A stretch of DNA of 64,000 nt from Euryodendron excelsum (GCA_033060915.1 CM065390.1:18749501-18813500); one strand, 5' to 3'. Positions 37,901 through 50,324 are shown, counted from the stretch's first letter. Notes: a model not told the origin generated them from the letters alone. Numbers and translations: made by a program.

Positions 37901-40763
37901 ATTTACAGAGAATCACAATGTTAAAGTCTCAGTTAATGATATTGTCATTAAAGCTGTTGCAACCGCACTGAGAAGTGTTCCAGAAGCAAATGGTAAGATA
38001 CTTTTGAATAATCTAATCACTGGTGCAAAGTATATTGTTCAACTCTCTGATAATTGGTGGACAAAGTTTGCTTTATGATGGGAAGCAGATCAACTATAAT
38101 GGTCTAATCATAAGCTTAATTTCATTCACAACCTTTTCCCACTTGTCTTATTCTTGCTTGTACCAAGATGTGCTTTTCATAATCGGGTCGCACTTAAACC
38201 TATTTGGGTAACGGTTCTTGAAAAAGTTCTCTGCCAAAGCTCATGGTAAGCCTACATTTTAACTGTCAAGAGTTGCAGAAAAATGGAACAAGCTGCAATT
38301 GATGCCTCTTATGAAACTTCCTGTCCTTAAGCTTACAATATTCAGGGAGTGAAGAAAACAACTTTCTTTTTTTCCTCTTTTCTTTTCATTTCTTATAGTT
38401 ATTGTGCCCAATGCATGCTTAGCTTGTGTAATTTCTAATAGGCATGGCACTTATTTTCTTTTGTACTGATACCATTCTAAAGTGAGCTTTGACATTTATT
38501 TATAGTATGACTGATTTCAATCAACTGATAAAGCAAGTTATCTTGTTATTCCTCCATAATGCTGAATTTTGATTCACTTACAAGCATTGATGTATAACAA
38601 CAAAATATAATTAAACAACATGAGAGGTGAACCGGAGCTTGGCGTTTATAGTTAATGGTTAGAGAAGCAAATTCTAGGATCACATAACAGGAATTCTACA
38701 AATTAGATTGAAGGAAATTGGAATCTGTTGAATTAGTACTTTGTCCTCTGTTAGCACCATGTACTCGTGTGCATCATGCATGTAAAAAGAATGAGCTGTA
38801 AATTACCATGCTGCCTATGTATTTCCCATGTGAAATTTTGTAGTATTCAGATGATTTGCTAGCAATTTGTCGAAGCGTAAAACGTTTTGAAATTCTGGAG
38901 AACCAAGTCAATCTCTTATCATAAATTTGGAAAAAGGGACATACAACTTCAATTTTCCCTTCAGTGGGACCTATATTTTTTGATTGTCCATTTGAGGTAT
39001 TTATATTCCCGCTCTCATCCCAAACAGACCAAAAAAAGACAGGTTTGGCAGAGGCCGCAACTGCACTCCATTGTGATATGAGAAGTCTGGCAATTACTAG
39101 AAGTGCATGTAGGAAATTACTTTGAAATTCTCTTAATTAATTGTTGGTCCGGTAGTTTATAAACTTTGTGGCAACTGTTATGGTGTAGAAAACACTAGGG
39201 TAATAGATCTACACATGGTATGAGTGGGCAACGACACTTTAGCTCAATCTGTTTGGAAGTTGAAGACATCTCTATCTTTAAAAAACTGAAAATGGATCCA
39301 CTTCAGATTGGCCCTAGAACCCCTCAACATAAGTCTTGATTCTCTAATAGTCTGATTTGGATTTCCTGTAAAGGTACCTGCCATGTCCGTACAACTTGAA
39401 CTAAATGTGCAGAAGTTGATGGCTCCGTTATTTCTTTCCAACAGTTAATGTTCTTCATTGTGAATTCTGTGAGAGATATCAACTGTTTCTTTACCTTCTC
39501 ATGTGAACCTTGTGATAGTCAAGGTACTGGTATACAGAAATTGCTTTAAAGAAATTATATTAGGATTGGCAGTCTGTGTTTTTCAATTTTTTTTTTCTGA
39601 TGCTTTCTCTAATTCAGTTGTGGTGGTAACTCATCCATACTTTTGTGCATCTGGGGTTCTGAATTGAAAATTTAAAGATGTATTCACTCCTTCATTTACA
39701 CATTATTTTAAGTTTTGGAATGCTCTTTGTTTCCAGACTTCTGTCTCATTGCCACTTTGCTTTCCTCATTTGTCTTTTGTCTATGTACTGCATTTGATTA
39801 AAGTGTTCTAAGTCGAAAGGAAGCATGCTGCTTAATTCTCTATATTTACTGTTACTTGGGAATTTGTTTCTTTCTCGATGCTGACTACATTCTTCATAAT
39901 TGAATAGAATTATTCGTAAATTTATACTTCTGATTTTCTCATTTTGCTTTGACACTTACCTTTCTTTGCGAAAGTCAGATACTGACAATTGACAATGTAA
40001 ATGCAGCTTACTGGGATACTGAAAAAGGTGAAGTTGTTCTATTGGATTCTGTTGACATATCAATTGCAGTTGCCACTGAGAAGGTATTGTCCCTTGCCCT
40101 TCTTTTCTTTTTAAAGGTTTTTGACAACTCCTTATGTCATTGTCTGAACGACAGGGATTGATGACTCCGATCGTGAGAAATGCAGATCAGAAAACCATAT
40201 TGTCAATCTCTTTGGAGGTACTTGATGTGTTCTCTCTATCCCTCTCTCTCTCTCTCTCTATGGGTCTTCTATTAACCAAGAATAATACAATCACCTACTA
40301 CAGTTGCTACCTCTTTAGGAGGAAAACTCAAATCTAAACATTTATTTACTTAGGAGAATAAATTTTGATATTATTTATAGCGCCGCAACTCAAGCAGCTT
40401 CCATTGGCTAGGGGTCTGACAAAGCCCAGCCCATGGTGTACAAGGGCTTGCCTAAGCCCAACCTAGAGCCCAAGGCATTCCAGGCCAAGCCCAGGCTGAG
40501 CTCAACTTGGTGAGCTTGGGTTAGGTCAAGTTGCCTGAATTTTCCAAAGAACCAGAACCTTCCATGAAAAATTTGTACACACTTCATATATGTAGACATA
40601 TATATCCCACAGTATACATATATATATATGTGTTTATGTATGTTTATGAAGAAGAAGAAGATTCGGGTGAGAAAAAGAGAAAATGAAGATGTATATACAA
40701 CTTACATGCACAAATATACCACACGCACGTAGATTTATACATTATGTGTGTGTATATATATTT

Positions 40764-40803
<40 letters not shown>

Positions 40804-41704
40804 CAGAGCGAGAGCAAGAGTCCCACAAAAAATCCCTCTCTAAGAACCAGCAACGGTACGTCATGGTGGTTTGCTGTGAAAGGTGGATGCCAAGATCTGC
40901 TGCGGCTACTGCTAATGAGAGGAAGATATCATGAACTTTGTTTGTGGTTCTCAAATTGTTAGGGATAGTGATCCCATGTGATACCCTATAAGCCGTTAAG
41001 TTACAATCAGTTTTCTACAGCTTATGGAAAGTAGAGAGTAGGGAAAAGAGAGACGAGCAATGCAGTGGATGGCTGCTACGGGCAATGCAGTTTTCTAAAT
41101 GGTCTACAAATCACAATAATAGTAAGATTTGCTACTATCACTTGATGTCAAAATAGTGAGATTTCATTCACTGTTTTTTCTCTCTATCTGGAAATTGATT
41201 AATGAATTCTCCCTATTATTATATCTGTTATTGATCTTAACTAGTATGAAAATTGCAAGAAGTCCAATAATAGTTAATCGAAGAAGTTGAGCATTATGCA
41301 TTATTTAGGTCTAAATAATTGAATTCCAGCTTTACATCTATCGCTTGATTTACATTTTGGGAAGTAAAGCCATATCCCGAGCTTCATTTTCTGTTAATTT
41401 CTGATTCTTGGATGATCTATGCAATTAAGGTCAAGGAACTAGCAGCAAAGGCACGAGCGGGGAAGCTTACTCCCAATGAGTTTCAAGGTGGTACTTTCAG
41501 GTGAATACTCTGTAAAAGTAATTTCTCAAATATTTGTCACCTTTTTTTTTGGGGGGGGGGGGGGGGGGGGACTAGCTGTCGCCTTGTACTCTTTCCTGGA
41601 AAAAAGAAGTCATCTTAAATCTGCCATAACTTGTTTGCAGCATTTCGAACCTTGGAATGTTTCCAGTGGATCATTTTTGTGCAATAATAAATCCCCCACA
41701 GGTC

Positions 41705-41747
<43 letters not shown>

Positions 41748-43333
41748 AGTGCATGCATGCATGTGCTCACATGCCCATCTTCACCCACTGAAAACCTAAC
41801 ATTAATAAAAATTCATGTATTCTATAGCTTAAATGCGAAATTAGACATAAAACTACGTTGTTTTTATTTTGTGATTACATTCCAAGTTATTTTCTCTAAA
41901 CTTGCAAACTGTCTCATGTATGATTAAGCAATGGACACATGTACCTCTCAAGTGTCTGCAGCATGTCCGGTTTCAAAAAAATTAAAAATAATTGGACATG
42001 TTTGGACGCGTATCCAACACGTGTCGGGGGAGCGTCCGAGGAGTGTCTTATGACTCGTTTTTGACTTGGATATGGCACCTTCTTAGAAGTGTCCATGCTT
42101 CTTAGCTGAAAACATTCACTTTTCTAGCCTTTCCATGTCTCTGCAGAATCAGCAGTGCAATGTTTCTATACCAGCCTAAAACCTTGTATCTAAAATAATT
42201 CCTTTATAAAACTAAGATAAGGTTCTACTGTTCTAGCCTGTCCATGTCTCTGCAGAATCAGCAGTGCAATGTTTCTATTCCAGCCTACAACCTTGTATCT
42301 AAAATAATTCCTTTATAAAACTAAGATAAGGTTCCACGTGTGTGAGAAATTAGTATCTCAAATATAACTTTGTCAATCATTTCTTGCAGGCATGTATTCT
42401 TGCAGTTGGTAGGGGCAATGAAGTTGTGGAACCAGTAGTTGGAAGTGATGGTAGGATTACACCCCTATCCAATTAACTATACCACTGAAGAGTTGATCTT
42501 TGAATTTTATGACTTGCATTTACACTCTGTCCAGGAATTGAGAGGCCTGCAGTTGTCACAAAAATGAGTTTGACATTATCTGCTGATCATCGTGTTTTTG
42601 ATGGCAAAGTTGGAGGTAAACAAGGCTGCAATTTTATTTCCTAACTGAGAAGGTTTTGTGATCACGTCAGATACAAATCCGTGACTTGGACTCTCTCTCT
42701 CTCTCTCTCTCTCTCTTGTTTCAGTGTTTAATAAGTAGGAGGGGAAGGGATTTTGGACACATCATCAAACACGACTGGCTCCACTTTTTGTTCCTCCAAA
42801 ATTGGGAGGTTATAAAGGGAAAGTGAAGGGGAGTTAGTGTTCACCAATTTTTCCCTCAACTCTAATAAACTGTGAATTGTAGTTATACCCCCTTCTACTC
42901 GCATAAGAATAAAATTTTCTTTCTTCCTTTTTCCTTCCCTTTCTGTCCCAAACCATGTTACTTCCCTTCCCTTCCCTTCCTACGTGCATTTCCCTTGCCT
43001 TCCCCATCACTTCTATCCAAAAATACTTTGAGTCAACACTTACAGTACTTGGATATTCATAACTTTTCTTGTCCTTGCTTTCTATTTCTGTGGAATATAG
43101 AACCAAGGTTTTATGTTGTTTTTATTGTTTGTTTTTTCACTTTGGATATTGGCCATCCATGACGCACTTAACTGCCCTTTGAATGTTGCCTGTGAGGTCC
43201 CTTATAATTCAAATTGAGACCTTAAGCATGTCTCAGGTTCTGACTCTTGAGGTCAATACAACTTTGTTTTGCAGGTGCTTTTGTCACTGCTTTACGTTCA
43301 AACTTCAGTGATGTACGAAGACTTCTTTTGTAA
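22833..43333 (+). CDS. LTA3: Dihydrolipoyllysine acetyltransferase (E2) of mitochondrial pyruvate dehydrogenase, two-lipoyl-domain type
   Basis: Twenty-three exons join in frame to 637 codons plus stop: 22833-22936, 28238-28288, 29722-29776, 29852-29882, 30952-31001, 31117-31161, 31337-31410, 31866-31935, 32783-32965, 33076-33120, 33246-33319, 34831-34900, 35139-35537, 37641-37701, 37780-37824, 37909-37992, 40007-40083, 40155-40217, 41430-41500, 41641-41701, 42390-42450, 42535-42615, 43275-43333. All introns are GT-AG. E2 moves the acetyl group from lipoyl-lysine to CoA in the mitochondrial matrix and forms the core that binds E1 and E3. Seen: an Arg/Ser-rich presequence with an RYFSS processing-like motif (75-79); lipoyl domain 1 with ETDKA Lys126; lipoyl domain 2 with ETDKA Lys250; a peripheral subunit-binding domain at about 326-367; the catalytic domain with DHRVFDG (His610, Asp614). 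The length equals, from memory, the Arabidopsis At3g52200 product. Intron 1 is 5.3 kb. No lesion was found. Confidence 0.96.
23900..24365. mobile_element. Possible MITE in E2 intron 1
   Basis: The left side (TTTTGGTAGGAAGGATTG, AGGGAAGGAAAG) and right side (CTTTCTTCCACTCAAACAAA) are loosely inverted, with pyrimidine- and purine-rich flanks, as in other grass- and dicot-type MITEs. No clear target duplication. Confidence 0.4.
24482..24517. repeat. Poly-A plus (GA)n microsatellite
   Basis: A run of A followed by about 11 GA units in E2 intron 1. Confidence 0.9.
26661..27118. mobile_element. hAT-type MITE, family 2, in E2 intron 1 (458 bp)
   Basis: Ends CTATGTTACC and GGTAACACAG (inverted CTGTGTTACC), flanked by a perfect 8-bp duplication GTTAAGAA (26653-26660 and 27119-27126), as for hAT elements. 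Subterminal words include GGAACGGGAATGGGAACG and the inverted GGAACGCCATACC. No protein is coded. Confidence 0.87.
28697..29126. mobile_element. hAT-type MITE, family 2, inverted copy in E2 intron 2
   Basis: Shares TAGTGTTACC ... CCTAGCAA ... CGTTCCAAAACATGGTAC ... CATGTGGCATA ... GGAAC ... GGTAAC with 26661-27118, but in the opposite orientation. Flanks show only a weak 8-bp duplication (about 5 of 8), so it is older. Confidence 0.75.
32358..32754 (-). mobile_element. 5'-truncated LINE insertion in E2 intron 8
   Basis: On the minus strand the frame 32757-32458 contains [22 protein letters not shown], the zf-RVT-like C-terminal region of plant L1 LINE ORF2. The element ends in a poly-A (T run at 32356-32369 on the plus strand). 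Direct repeats CAAATGCTAACATGTT (32342-32357) and CAAATGCTGACATGTT (32755-32770) flank it, a 16-bp target duplication with one mismatch, as expected of target-primed reverse transcription. It sits about 28 bases upstream of exon 9. Confidence 0.9.
33448..34388. mobile_element. Long-TIR MULE-like element in E2 intron 11 (941 bp)
   Basis: Inverted repeats of roughly 170 bases start AGGGTTAAATACACTTGCC and, from the right, AGGGTTGAATACACTTGGC. Both continue through CTTTGCACTTTCACC-like and CCACTTCGGTCC words and end near a TTAAATATTGTTTCTTAAA block. AATTTTT lies directly outside both ends (33441-33447, 34389-34395). The centre is CT-rich and non-coding. Related in design to 20206-20592. Confidence 0.85.
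40769..40815. repeat. (AG)n microsatellite in E2 intron 18
   Basis: At least 15 AG units followed by degenerate AG/CG words. Confidence 0.9.
41542..41570. repeat. Poly-T / poly-G homopolymer pair in E2 intron 19
   Basis: Nine T are followed by twenty consecutive G, 42 bases after the exon 19 donor. Such a G tract could fold as a quadruplex in the pre-mRNA, or its length may be a sequencing artefact. Confidence 0.9.
41705..41748. repeat. (CT)n(CA)n compound microsatellite in E2 intron 20
   Basis: About 9 CT then about 12 CA units right after the exon 20 donor. Confidence 0.9.
41924..42105. mobile_element. Short hAT-type MITE, family 1, in E2 intron 20
   Basis: The right end GTCCATGCTTCTTAG inverts to CTAAGAAGCATGGAC, the terminus of 45204-45823. 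The left end TTAAGCAATGGACACATG is a diverged copy. The middle has the GTATCCAACACGTGTCGG words of the family. The TSD is not recognisable. Confidence 0.65.
42130..42335. repeat. Imperfect tandem duplication of about 108 bp in E2 intron 20
   Basis: The segment TCTAGCCTTTCCATGTCTCT through AACTAAGATAAGGTTC (from 42123) recurs at 42231 with only a few substitutions, a recent local duplication. Confidence 0.85.
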
Positions 43334-44565
43334 TGACATGAGAGACGCCCTCAAATTTGTAGACAAGATCTCTTAGAGAACAAAGATAATGAAATGGGCA
43401 TCTTCAGAGCCGATTGGGTTTTCTCCAAGCTTAAGCACTTTGTTCCCAGGATATATATGGCATCAACACTTAGCAATTTTGCTCCTTTCTTTCTACTGTA
43501 ATTTTTTCTTTTCATTCATTGGGTCCTTCCTGTTTCCGGGTAGGAACAAATTTGAAAGAGCCTATTGAATTAATGTTTTGCAAGAGATTCGGGTATCATT
43601 TTATCTGATCTGATATCTTCTCTCGAAGTAGTCTGATGCCCACTTAGACAAAGAATATTGTACACGAAAGCCCTAGGTTGGGTGGCCCGATATCTGTCCC
43701 CCTAACATTATGCTGAAGTTTTGATGTCTTGTATAAGGAAATAATGTGCAAGAAAACCTGGAAAATGTCTCAAATTTCAATAAACTTTTTCCTTTATTGA
43801 GGCTCAACCTTCAGTGTGTTTTTCTTTATGGTGGTTTTGCGTAGTTTTCTTGCATTGCCAAATATGGGTTGTGTTGCAGTAAGGCCAGCATGCAATGCTC
43901 GTCCAGCTGATGAACTATAGGATACATTGTCACTCTACTAGACATTGCTGTTTCATAAAATAAAATAAAAAAATTAGACGAATACCTTTTGTGATCACTA
44001 TGTTGGATAAATAACATCGATTAATGTGCTCTATGATGCAAACCCATATTTCAGAAAGGAGTGTGTTACGTCGATTTTCAGTTGAAATAGCTGCGGTTAA
44101 TTCGAGAGACGCATCACTAAGCTTAAACATGTTGTAATAGTTCATTTTTGTTCATAAGGAGTAAAATAATTCGATTCTATCTTCCAAGAATACAGGCAGA
44201 CTTTTGAGTGTCAATTCAGGCCAAAAAAAAAAAAACTTAATATTGAGATTATACATCCATCACTGTGCCCACACTTACAAACAAACCCATTGGATTATGA
44301 ACAGATTACCTTCAAAATCCAAACAAAACAAAATGGAGCATTCAAATTCTGGCAAGACATGGAATATCTACAATTCTTAGAAATATTGAAAGAGAATGGT
44401 GGATAGAGCCTGTTTCAGGATATCACCAATGTATGATAACATTAAAAACTCAAATTCAAAATGCAGACACTTTTGCCGTGTAAGAGCTCAGGAGAACTTG
44501 AGAAATAACTTAGTTTTGTCAATCCGACCATTGTTGCTCTTGCTATCTGGATTTGATATGCTTTA
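43334..44565. other. Intergenic region between two convergent genes
   Basis: It holds the E2 3' UTR and the 3' end of the minus-strand DUF455 gene. An AATAAA at 43779-43784 is the best E2 polyadenylation signal, about 450 bases past the stop. No further gene is seen. Confidence 0.6.
43779..43784 (+). terminator. Polyadenylation signal AATAAA for E2
   Basis: Canonical hexamer in a T-rich setting downstream of the E2 stop. Other weaker AT-rich candidates exist. Confidence 0.5.
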
Positions 44566-47500
44566 TCATTCTGGGTTGGCCTCTTTGGTTGCAAGGGGTT
44601 CGTACCATTGGGGACCAAATCCAGCCGCTTTTCTAGCTGCCTCATTAAAAGGAGGCTTCAGTGGCCCCCTGAAGTACGTTCTCACAGTCGCATGAAACTT
44701 GCGAATCACCTCATCATTCTCTTCCATCATGGCATCACTTTTGCTAGCTCCAACTTCTGGAGAGGACCAGCCAGCATCATCCGAAAGTAGGTGATCTCTA
44801 GACCTCGAGCAAAGATACTTGAACCATTTTACTCCAGCAGCACAATGGGTGATCTCTTCTGGGTAAACCACCTTCTCCAGCAAATCAGCTGTCTGGTTAT
44901 CACCTCCATTGCGGAAACGAGAGATTGTTGTGGGCAGCACATCGAGCCCTCTAGCCTGAGTTTATACTCTCTGAAGTCGTCAAATTAAATTCCACATGAA
45001 AATAAATGTTCCAGGTTATCAAACATAGCATTCGTGAGCATTGACTTTGTTTTTCATGATTTTCAAAACTATGAAACTCCAATGCATGAAGAAAATGACT
45101 CTTTGGCCTTCAGGGTGTCATTACAACAATTATAATTGTTTTAATCAACAAATTTTTTTATGTAAATTACTCCAGTTGAAGGCAGTATGCAGTTAGATGG
45201 TACCTAAGAAGCATCGATACGGATATGGACAGATATATGAACACGAGACACGACAATTTTAAAAAATGGAGGATATAGGTACGGCGAGAACACTGCAAAA
45301 AATTATTATTTTTTATATTTTTTCATTTTCCATGAAGAAGAAGAAGAAGAAGAACAACAACAAAAATTCTATTATGGGCAAAGATTCAGTGAAGAAGAGG
45401 AGAAAAAGAATAAGACGAACATAAATTCTGTTTTGGGCAAAGATTTAGTGATGGTCTGATGGTGTGACTGCTGCTTCTCTCATTTCTCTCTTAGTACCCC
45501 TCTTTCCAATAGCTAGGGCTCCAATGTTAGGAGTGATTTGATATGGTATTTTGTATCTATGTATTGTGCATTGAATATATAAAATTTACAAAATTTACCT
45601 CACTTTAAACTTTTAATAATTACAATCCAACCCTAGCTGTGTCCCAAACGTGTCCTCGCCGTGTCCCAAACATGTCCCCAATGTCTCCATTGCTTAAAAA
45701 ATAATAAAAATTGGGTATGCCACCTAGCATGCCCGACACGTATTTTGGCGTGTCCTCGAAGTATCTGTATCCACGGTATGTCTGACACGCAAATGGCATC
45801 CTAAACAGTGTGTCCATGCCTAGGATGGTACGAAACTTGGAACGATATTGCATTTGATCCACAACGTTAAAAGCTACCAATTGCAATCTGGAATGATCCC
45901 CACTCCATATAATATCTATTCACCTTTTTATCTAAACCAAACCAATAGCAAAGTTTTAGAAATTAAGCCCACCTCATGAACACAATGTTCAACTGCCAGA
46001 CGTGCCAACAGGTCCTTGGATGTGGCAATGGCCGAGTCCCAAAGACCATCATGAGCTGGCAATGCTCCATAGTAGGAATCCAGCTCCTCAAGTCGTGTTT
46101 TAAGGAGGCTGAAGTGTCGACCTTCATCTTGAGCCACCTTCACAAAATCGGTGAAGAATTCTCTTGGCATTGCCCCTTGCTTACCAAAACGAGCAATTAT
46201 ATCCTAAAAGTAAATGAAAACTGAAATCAGAAAGTTGAAATGGACAAAATGCGACGCTAGACCAAATAAAATAAAGCTAGATGTTTTCGTATAACAGATA
46301 GTTATCTGCAAAGCATAACAGCAATTGTAGCGGTGGTTAAAGTAAGTATATCAAACTGCAGGCACTACAAACACGAGAAGATGGGCAAAAACAATATTGC
46401 TTGAGGCAATCGAAAGAAACACGTAACAACCTTCAATTAACAAACCACATGGCTCTACATACTGCTAAATGACAAAACTGGATTTAGGCAATGAACTCCA
46501 AAGTACTGCGAATTAAAAATGTTGAGTTGAAATTATTATGTATATGAAGAAATACAATTTAAGCCACACATGGATTCCAAAGATATACTAGTACACATTC
46601 ATGAAGCAACACAAAAATGGTGTGGTAAGGTTGCTACATTGCAACCTGGGATGTCACGGGTTGAAAACATGTAAATAGCCTCTCCACATGCAATAGTAAG
46701 GCTGCATTACTGCATACACCTGACCATCCCTCTGCCCTGCAGTGGCTATGGTTTCGTGCACCGGGCTGTCCTTTTTTACATTAACTTAAACCACCCTTAC
46801 CACACAAATTTTCACAGGATATTTTATGTTTTTGTTATTCTATTATGTCCGCATATAGGTGCATATATATATATATATATAGATAAAGGTTGTTGTTTAG
46901 ATGAGTTTTGTTACACGAACAAACAACCTTTATTATGATCCTCCTGAAGCTCATGTACCATTCGTTTCAAAGCTATGACCACTACTATTGCCGTTTTCAT
47001 TTCATATAGCTTTGTCACACAATATGTTTGTTTGTAGGGCATTTTCCTGTCTTAGATATAAGTTGAAGCCATACCCAAGACAAGTCGATAGCCCAGCTCT
47101 CAGTGTGAGCAAGACTGTGCACAATGGCCTGTCTGCTCTGCAAGCTCCCAGCTTTCCCAAGCTTCGGCATGAGACTGGGCGGCACCAGCTTGACCTGTAC
47201 ATTCATGTAGAAGCACATAAATTATACGCGTACAGATGAAATAAAATTTCATTTCGTGCACATATAAATCTACGTATATCATTGAGTCATTTTATCAAAC
47301 CGGTGGAGTGAGAGAAGTTTGAGATGAATTTGCGAAAGTCGTGTTAAAAGATATTACAAAATACATAAATATAAAGAGAAAGTGTACATATATTTTAAAA
47401 GGTATGTGTATTATATATATATATATATATATGATCCATGGCCATAACAATATTATAATCGTAGAGCCATACAGATAAAGACCTCATCTCATCGGGAATC

Positions 47501-47842
47501 TCTGCAGACACTTGCCTAACAACTCTCTCTCTCTAGATATAGATGTAAATATAATAATACTGACGAATCATTCATAAGTACTTATCCACAAAACGGTCAT
47601 TCTAATAGTAAACTATTAGAACTCCTCAATTAACATAGTTCCAACAAGTAGCAGTAGCCTACATTGGTAAGCCTGGCGGGGCGGTCTGGTACAGTGAAAT
47701 CTCGGGAAGGATCGTAGGGTTGGGTGATGACACCTTGTAGCCATTTCTTTGCCACTTCGTCTCCGACTCGGCCCTTCTCAACTGGGTCCGCCGTGTTCAG
47801 CACTCGTAGCGCCGCTGCCACCAGAGTCTCCGACTCGCACAT
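44566..47842 (-). CDS. DUF455 ferritin-like protein
   Basis: Four exons on the minus strand join in frame: 47842-47663, 47194-47075, 46203-45973 and 44955-44566 (306 residues). The start MCESETLVAAALRVL is chosen because the GA-repeat upstream is leader sequence and family members begin the same way. The family (DUF455, related to bacterial HI_0077) has a helical ferritin-like fold. The sequence shows repeated Glu/His-rich signatures that could bind a di-metal site: HSLAHTESWAIDL, DEGRHF, EHCVHEARGLDV and YPEEITHCAAGVKWF. It ends with YFRGPLKPPFNEAARKAAGF, typical of plant members. The enzymatic role is unknown. All splice sites are GT-AG and all exons keep phase 0. Intron 3 contains a hAT MITE. 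Confidence 0.94.
45204..45823. mobile_element. hAT-type MITE, family 1, in DUF455 intron 3 (620 bp)
   Basis: Begins CTAAGAAGCATCGATACGG and ends TGTCCATGCCTAG (inverted CTAGGCATGGACA). Flanked by a perfect 8-bp duplication GATGGTAC (45196-45203 and 45824-45831). GTGTCC/GGACAC words cluster at both ends. An AGAAGAAGAAGAAG block in the interior (45333-45355) matches one in the 6777-7445 copy. Confidence 0.88.
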
Positions 47843-47845
47843 TCT

Positions 47846-47876
47846 CTCTTTCTCTCTCTCTCTCTCTCTTTCTAAT
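47846..47876 (-). promoter_or_regulatory. GA-rich leader of the DUF455 gene
   Basis: On the minus strand a GAGAGAGA tract directly precedes the ATG. It resembles GA-rich 5' UTRs or GAGA-type promoter elements of plants. Confidence 0.45.
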
Positions 47877-47987
47877 GTAAGGAAAATTACAAGTAGAAAA
47901 CCTCCTCCCAATAAATAAGAAAAATAAATTATTTATATATTAGTTTATAGATAATTACAGGTATCCGAAAGTTCATTGAATATCTTA

Positions 47988-48427
47988 GGCTTTGCTTGGA
48001 TGAAAGGGAGGGGAAGTGAAGAAATGTTAGTTTGGAGGGGAAAAAAAAAAAAAAAAAGTACTTATAGCTTGTTTGGATAATAAAAAAAGAAGAGTGCTCT
48101 TGTTTAGTTTGACAAAAATTAATAAAAGGAAGAAAATGATATAATACAATTTTACTATTATATATATCTTGTATATGAAACCCTAATATTTTTTAATCAT
48201 AAATTGATGGGTATAATTGGTATTTAAAATAAAATAATAACAAGTACTTCACTTTTTTTCTATTTTCTTTTAATTTTGGAAGGAAAGAAAAATACTTAAA
48301 AAGTGAGCTCTCTCACCTCTCCATTCACTTTCCCTCTCCTTAAAAATTATTCAATCACAAGATAACTAACTTCTCCCTTCCGAGTCCATTTCTTTCTCTT
48401 CTAACCCCTCAATCCAAATGAAGTCTG
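47988..48427. mobile_element. Possible MITE upstream of the DUF455 gene
   Basis: GCTTTGCTTGGATGAAAGGG and GGGGAAGTG on the left are inverted on the right as CTTCATTTGGATTGAGGGG. The centre is AT-rich. No clear target duplication. Confidence 0.5.
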
Positions 48428-49990
48428 AAAGAATTTCTCCCTTATAAATAACAAATATTTTAGTTTCAACGTAAGTAGTCCATCTTTGATTGGATCGGGA
48501 AGGGACTAGTGAAAATAGTAAGCTGCCCTGAATTTTTCTAATCGTAATATTAACAATAAAATAAAAAAAATCATTAGATACAATGTGGCCCAACTTTCTC
48601 ATGACTTGCAAAAAATTAAATTAAAAATAAAAATAAAACGATGTTTTTTACAAGTAGTTTTGAGTATTATCTTGATATTATTAAATCGTTTACAAACATA
48701 TTTAGTAGTGCCAAAACCCAAAATCAATTTTATTTGTTTTTTTCTTATCTAAAAATGGTTTGAGATTTCTCAATAACATGAATTATTTACTGGTGAATGA
48801 GTAAGCACCTATTGTTCATCTGAATTGTACTTTCAATTTTTGGAAAAAAAATGTTCAGGTGAAATGAAAACTTAGTGCGAGTGTTTTTGTTCTCAAATTT
48901 TATGATTTTCATTTTCGTATGTCATGATTTTCTCGTTGCCTAGTTAGAAAATTTTAGTTCATTATTAGTACATCAAAGAATGATAATGTTCATCTTGGTT
49001 GTAAGGGTTACTGGTTTTTTAATTTATCGGTATTTTCAGTAGTCAAGTATCAAATAAATGATGTTGGCAAAATAAAAAATGGAAAAACGAATTGAAAATT
49101 TTAATTCATATATTCTTTATTCAATCGTTTGGATGTAGCGAAGAAATAGAAAACCATTTCAAAATACATTTTCAAGGTGTAATGAGATTGGTAAACATTC
49201 TATCGATATTTCACATTTATTTATTATTTTTATTTTTTTATCAAAATTATCAATAGGATTGGTGAAAACATATTTTGGAAAAAGTAATCTCTAGTGTGAT
49301 AAATAGTGACAACCATGTTCTTGGTTTCTAATTAGTATTAGCTTAAATGACATTAACACCACGAGTTTTTCATATTCACAAAAAGAAAAGTGAATAGGAA
49401 CTCGTATGGGTTAAATTATAGTTATTATAATAGGAAATGAAAATGAGAATTGATAGAGGAAATAGAAACTAGAAACGTTATAAAAAAATATATAAGACAA
49501 AACGCGAGGAAACAATCAAAAATTGAATGGGAGCATTTTAGGAATTCTAGCATTGATTGTAAAATAGAACGGAAACATTAAAATATTTGAAATCTACAGT
49601 AATACTTCAACTGATATTATTTTCTAACATATCAAATGTTTAATTGAAACTTAAAGAGAAATAATTTGAAAACTAATGAAAATCACTGTGGAAAGGACAT
49701 AGAAAATTTATAAGAAATTTATCACTATTTTTAATTTTATTTTGAGTAGTGGTTTAATAGTTTTCGTAAACTATACCATCAATGTTATCTCAAGATATGT
49801 TTCCCAAAAATTAGAGTTTTCTTTCAATTTCTCGAAAGCCTTGGATATAATACCTAACAATATTTGGAGCTTTACTTCATTTCTACTTGATACTGGTATA
49901 AAACTAAAAGATTATAAAGCAAATAAAATAACTCAATATAAAGTATATTGAATAGTTCTTAAAAAACTGTCAAATATTTATCATATTAGT
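48428..49990. other. AT-rich gene-free spacer
   Basis: No gene, tRNA or recognisable transposon termini seen. Confidence 0.5.
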
Positions 49991-49994
49991 TCTT

Positions 49995-50324
49995 GTGAAA
50001 CAATTAGGGGTTGATCTTCTGAACCACCAAATACTTTATTAATAGTACAGAATCAAATAGAATACAACATGATCTTTGAGTATTTACTTATACTTCCCTT
50101 CTTTTTATTTTCTTTCTGCTTGTTCATTTCTATTCTTTCTATATTTTTTACTTTGTTTCAAACTATAGCCCGAGCCCCAAATTGATACTAATTAAATGTT
50201 GACAATCCAACTCTTTGAGTGAAGTGGCAATCCGTATAATCGAGCCGGTAATATTTAATGCCTTTAAAGACTTGATGAGCAAGCGTTGCCTATGAGATCA
50301 TTCATTACATAATCATTACATAAT
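49995..50324 (-). repeat. Probable 3' LTR of the old copia element
   Basis: On the minus strand a purine tract AAAGGGGAG (50328-50336) ends the internal part and is followed by AT-rich DNA starting TATTATGTAATG, the layout expected at the start of a 3' LTR. The far end is uncertain. Confidence 0.45.
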
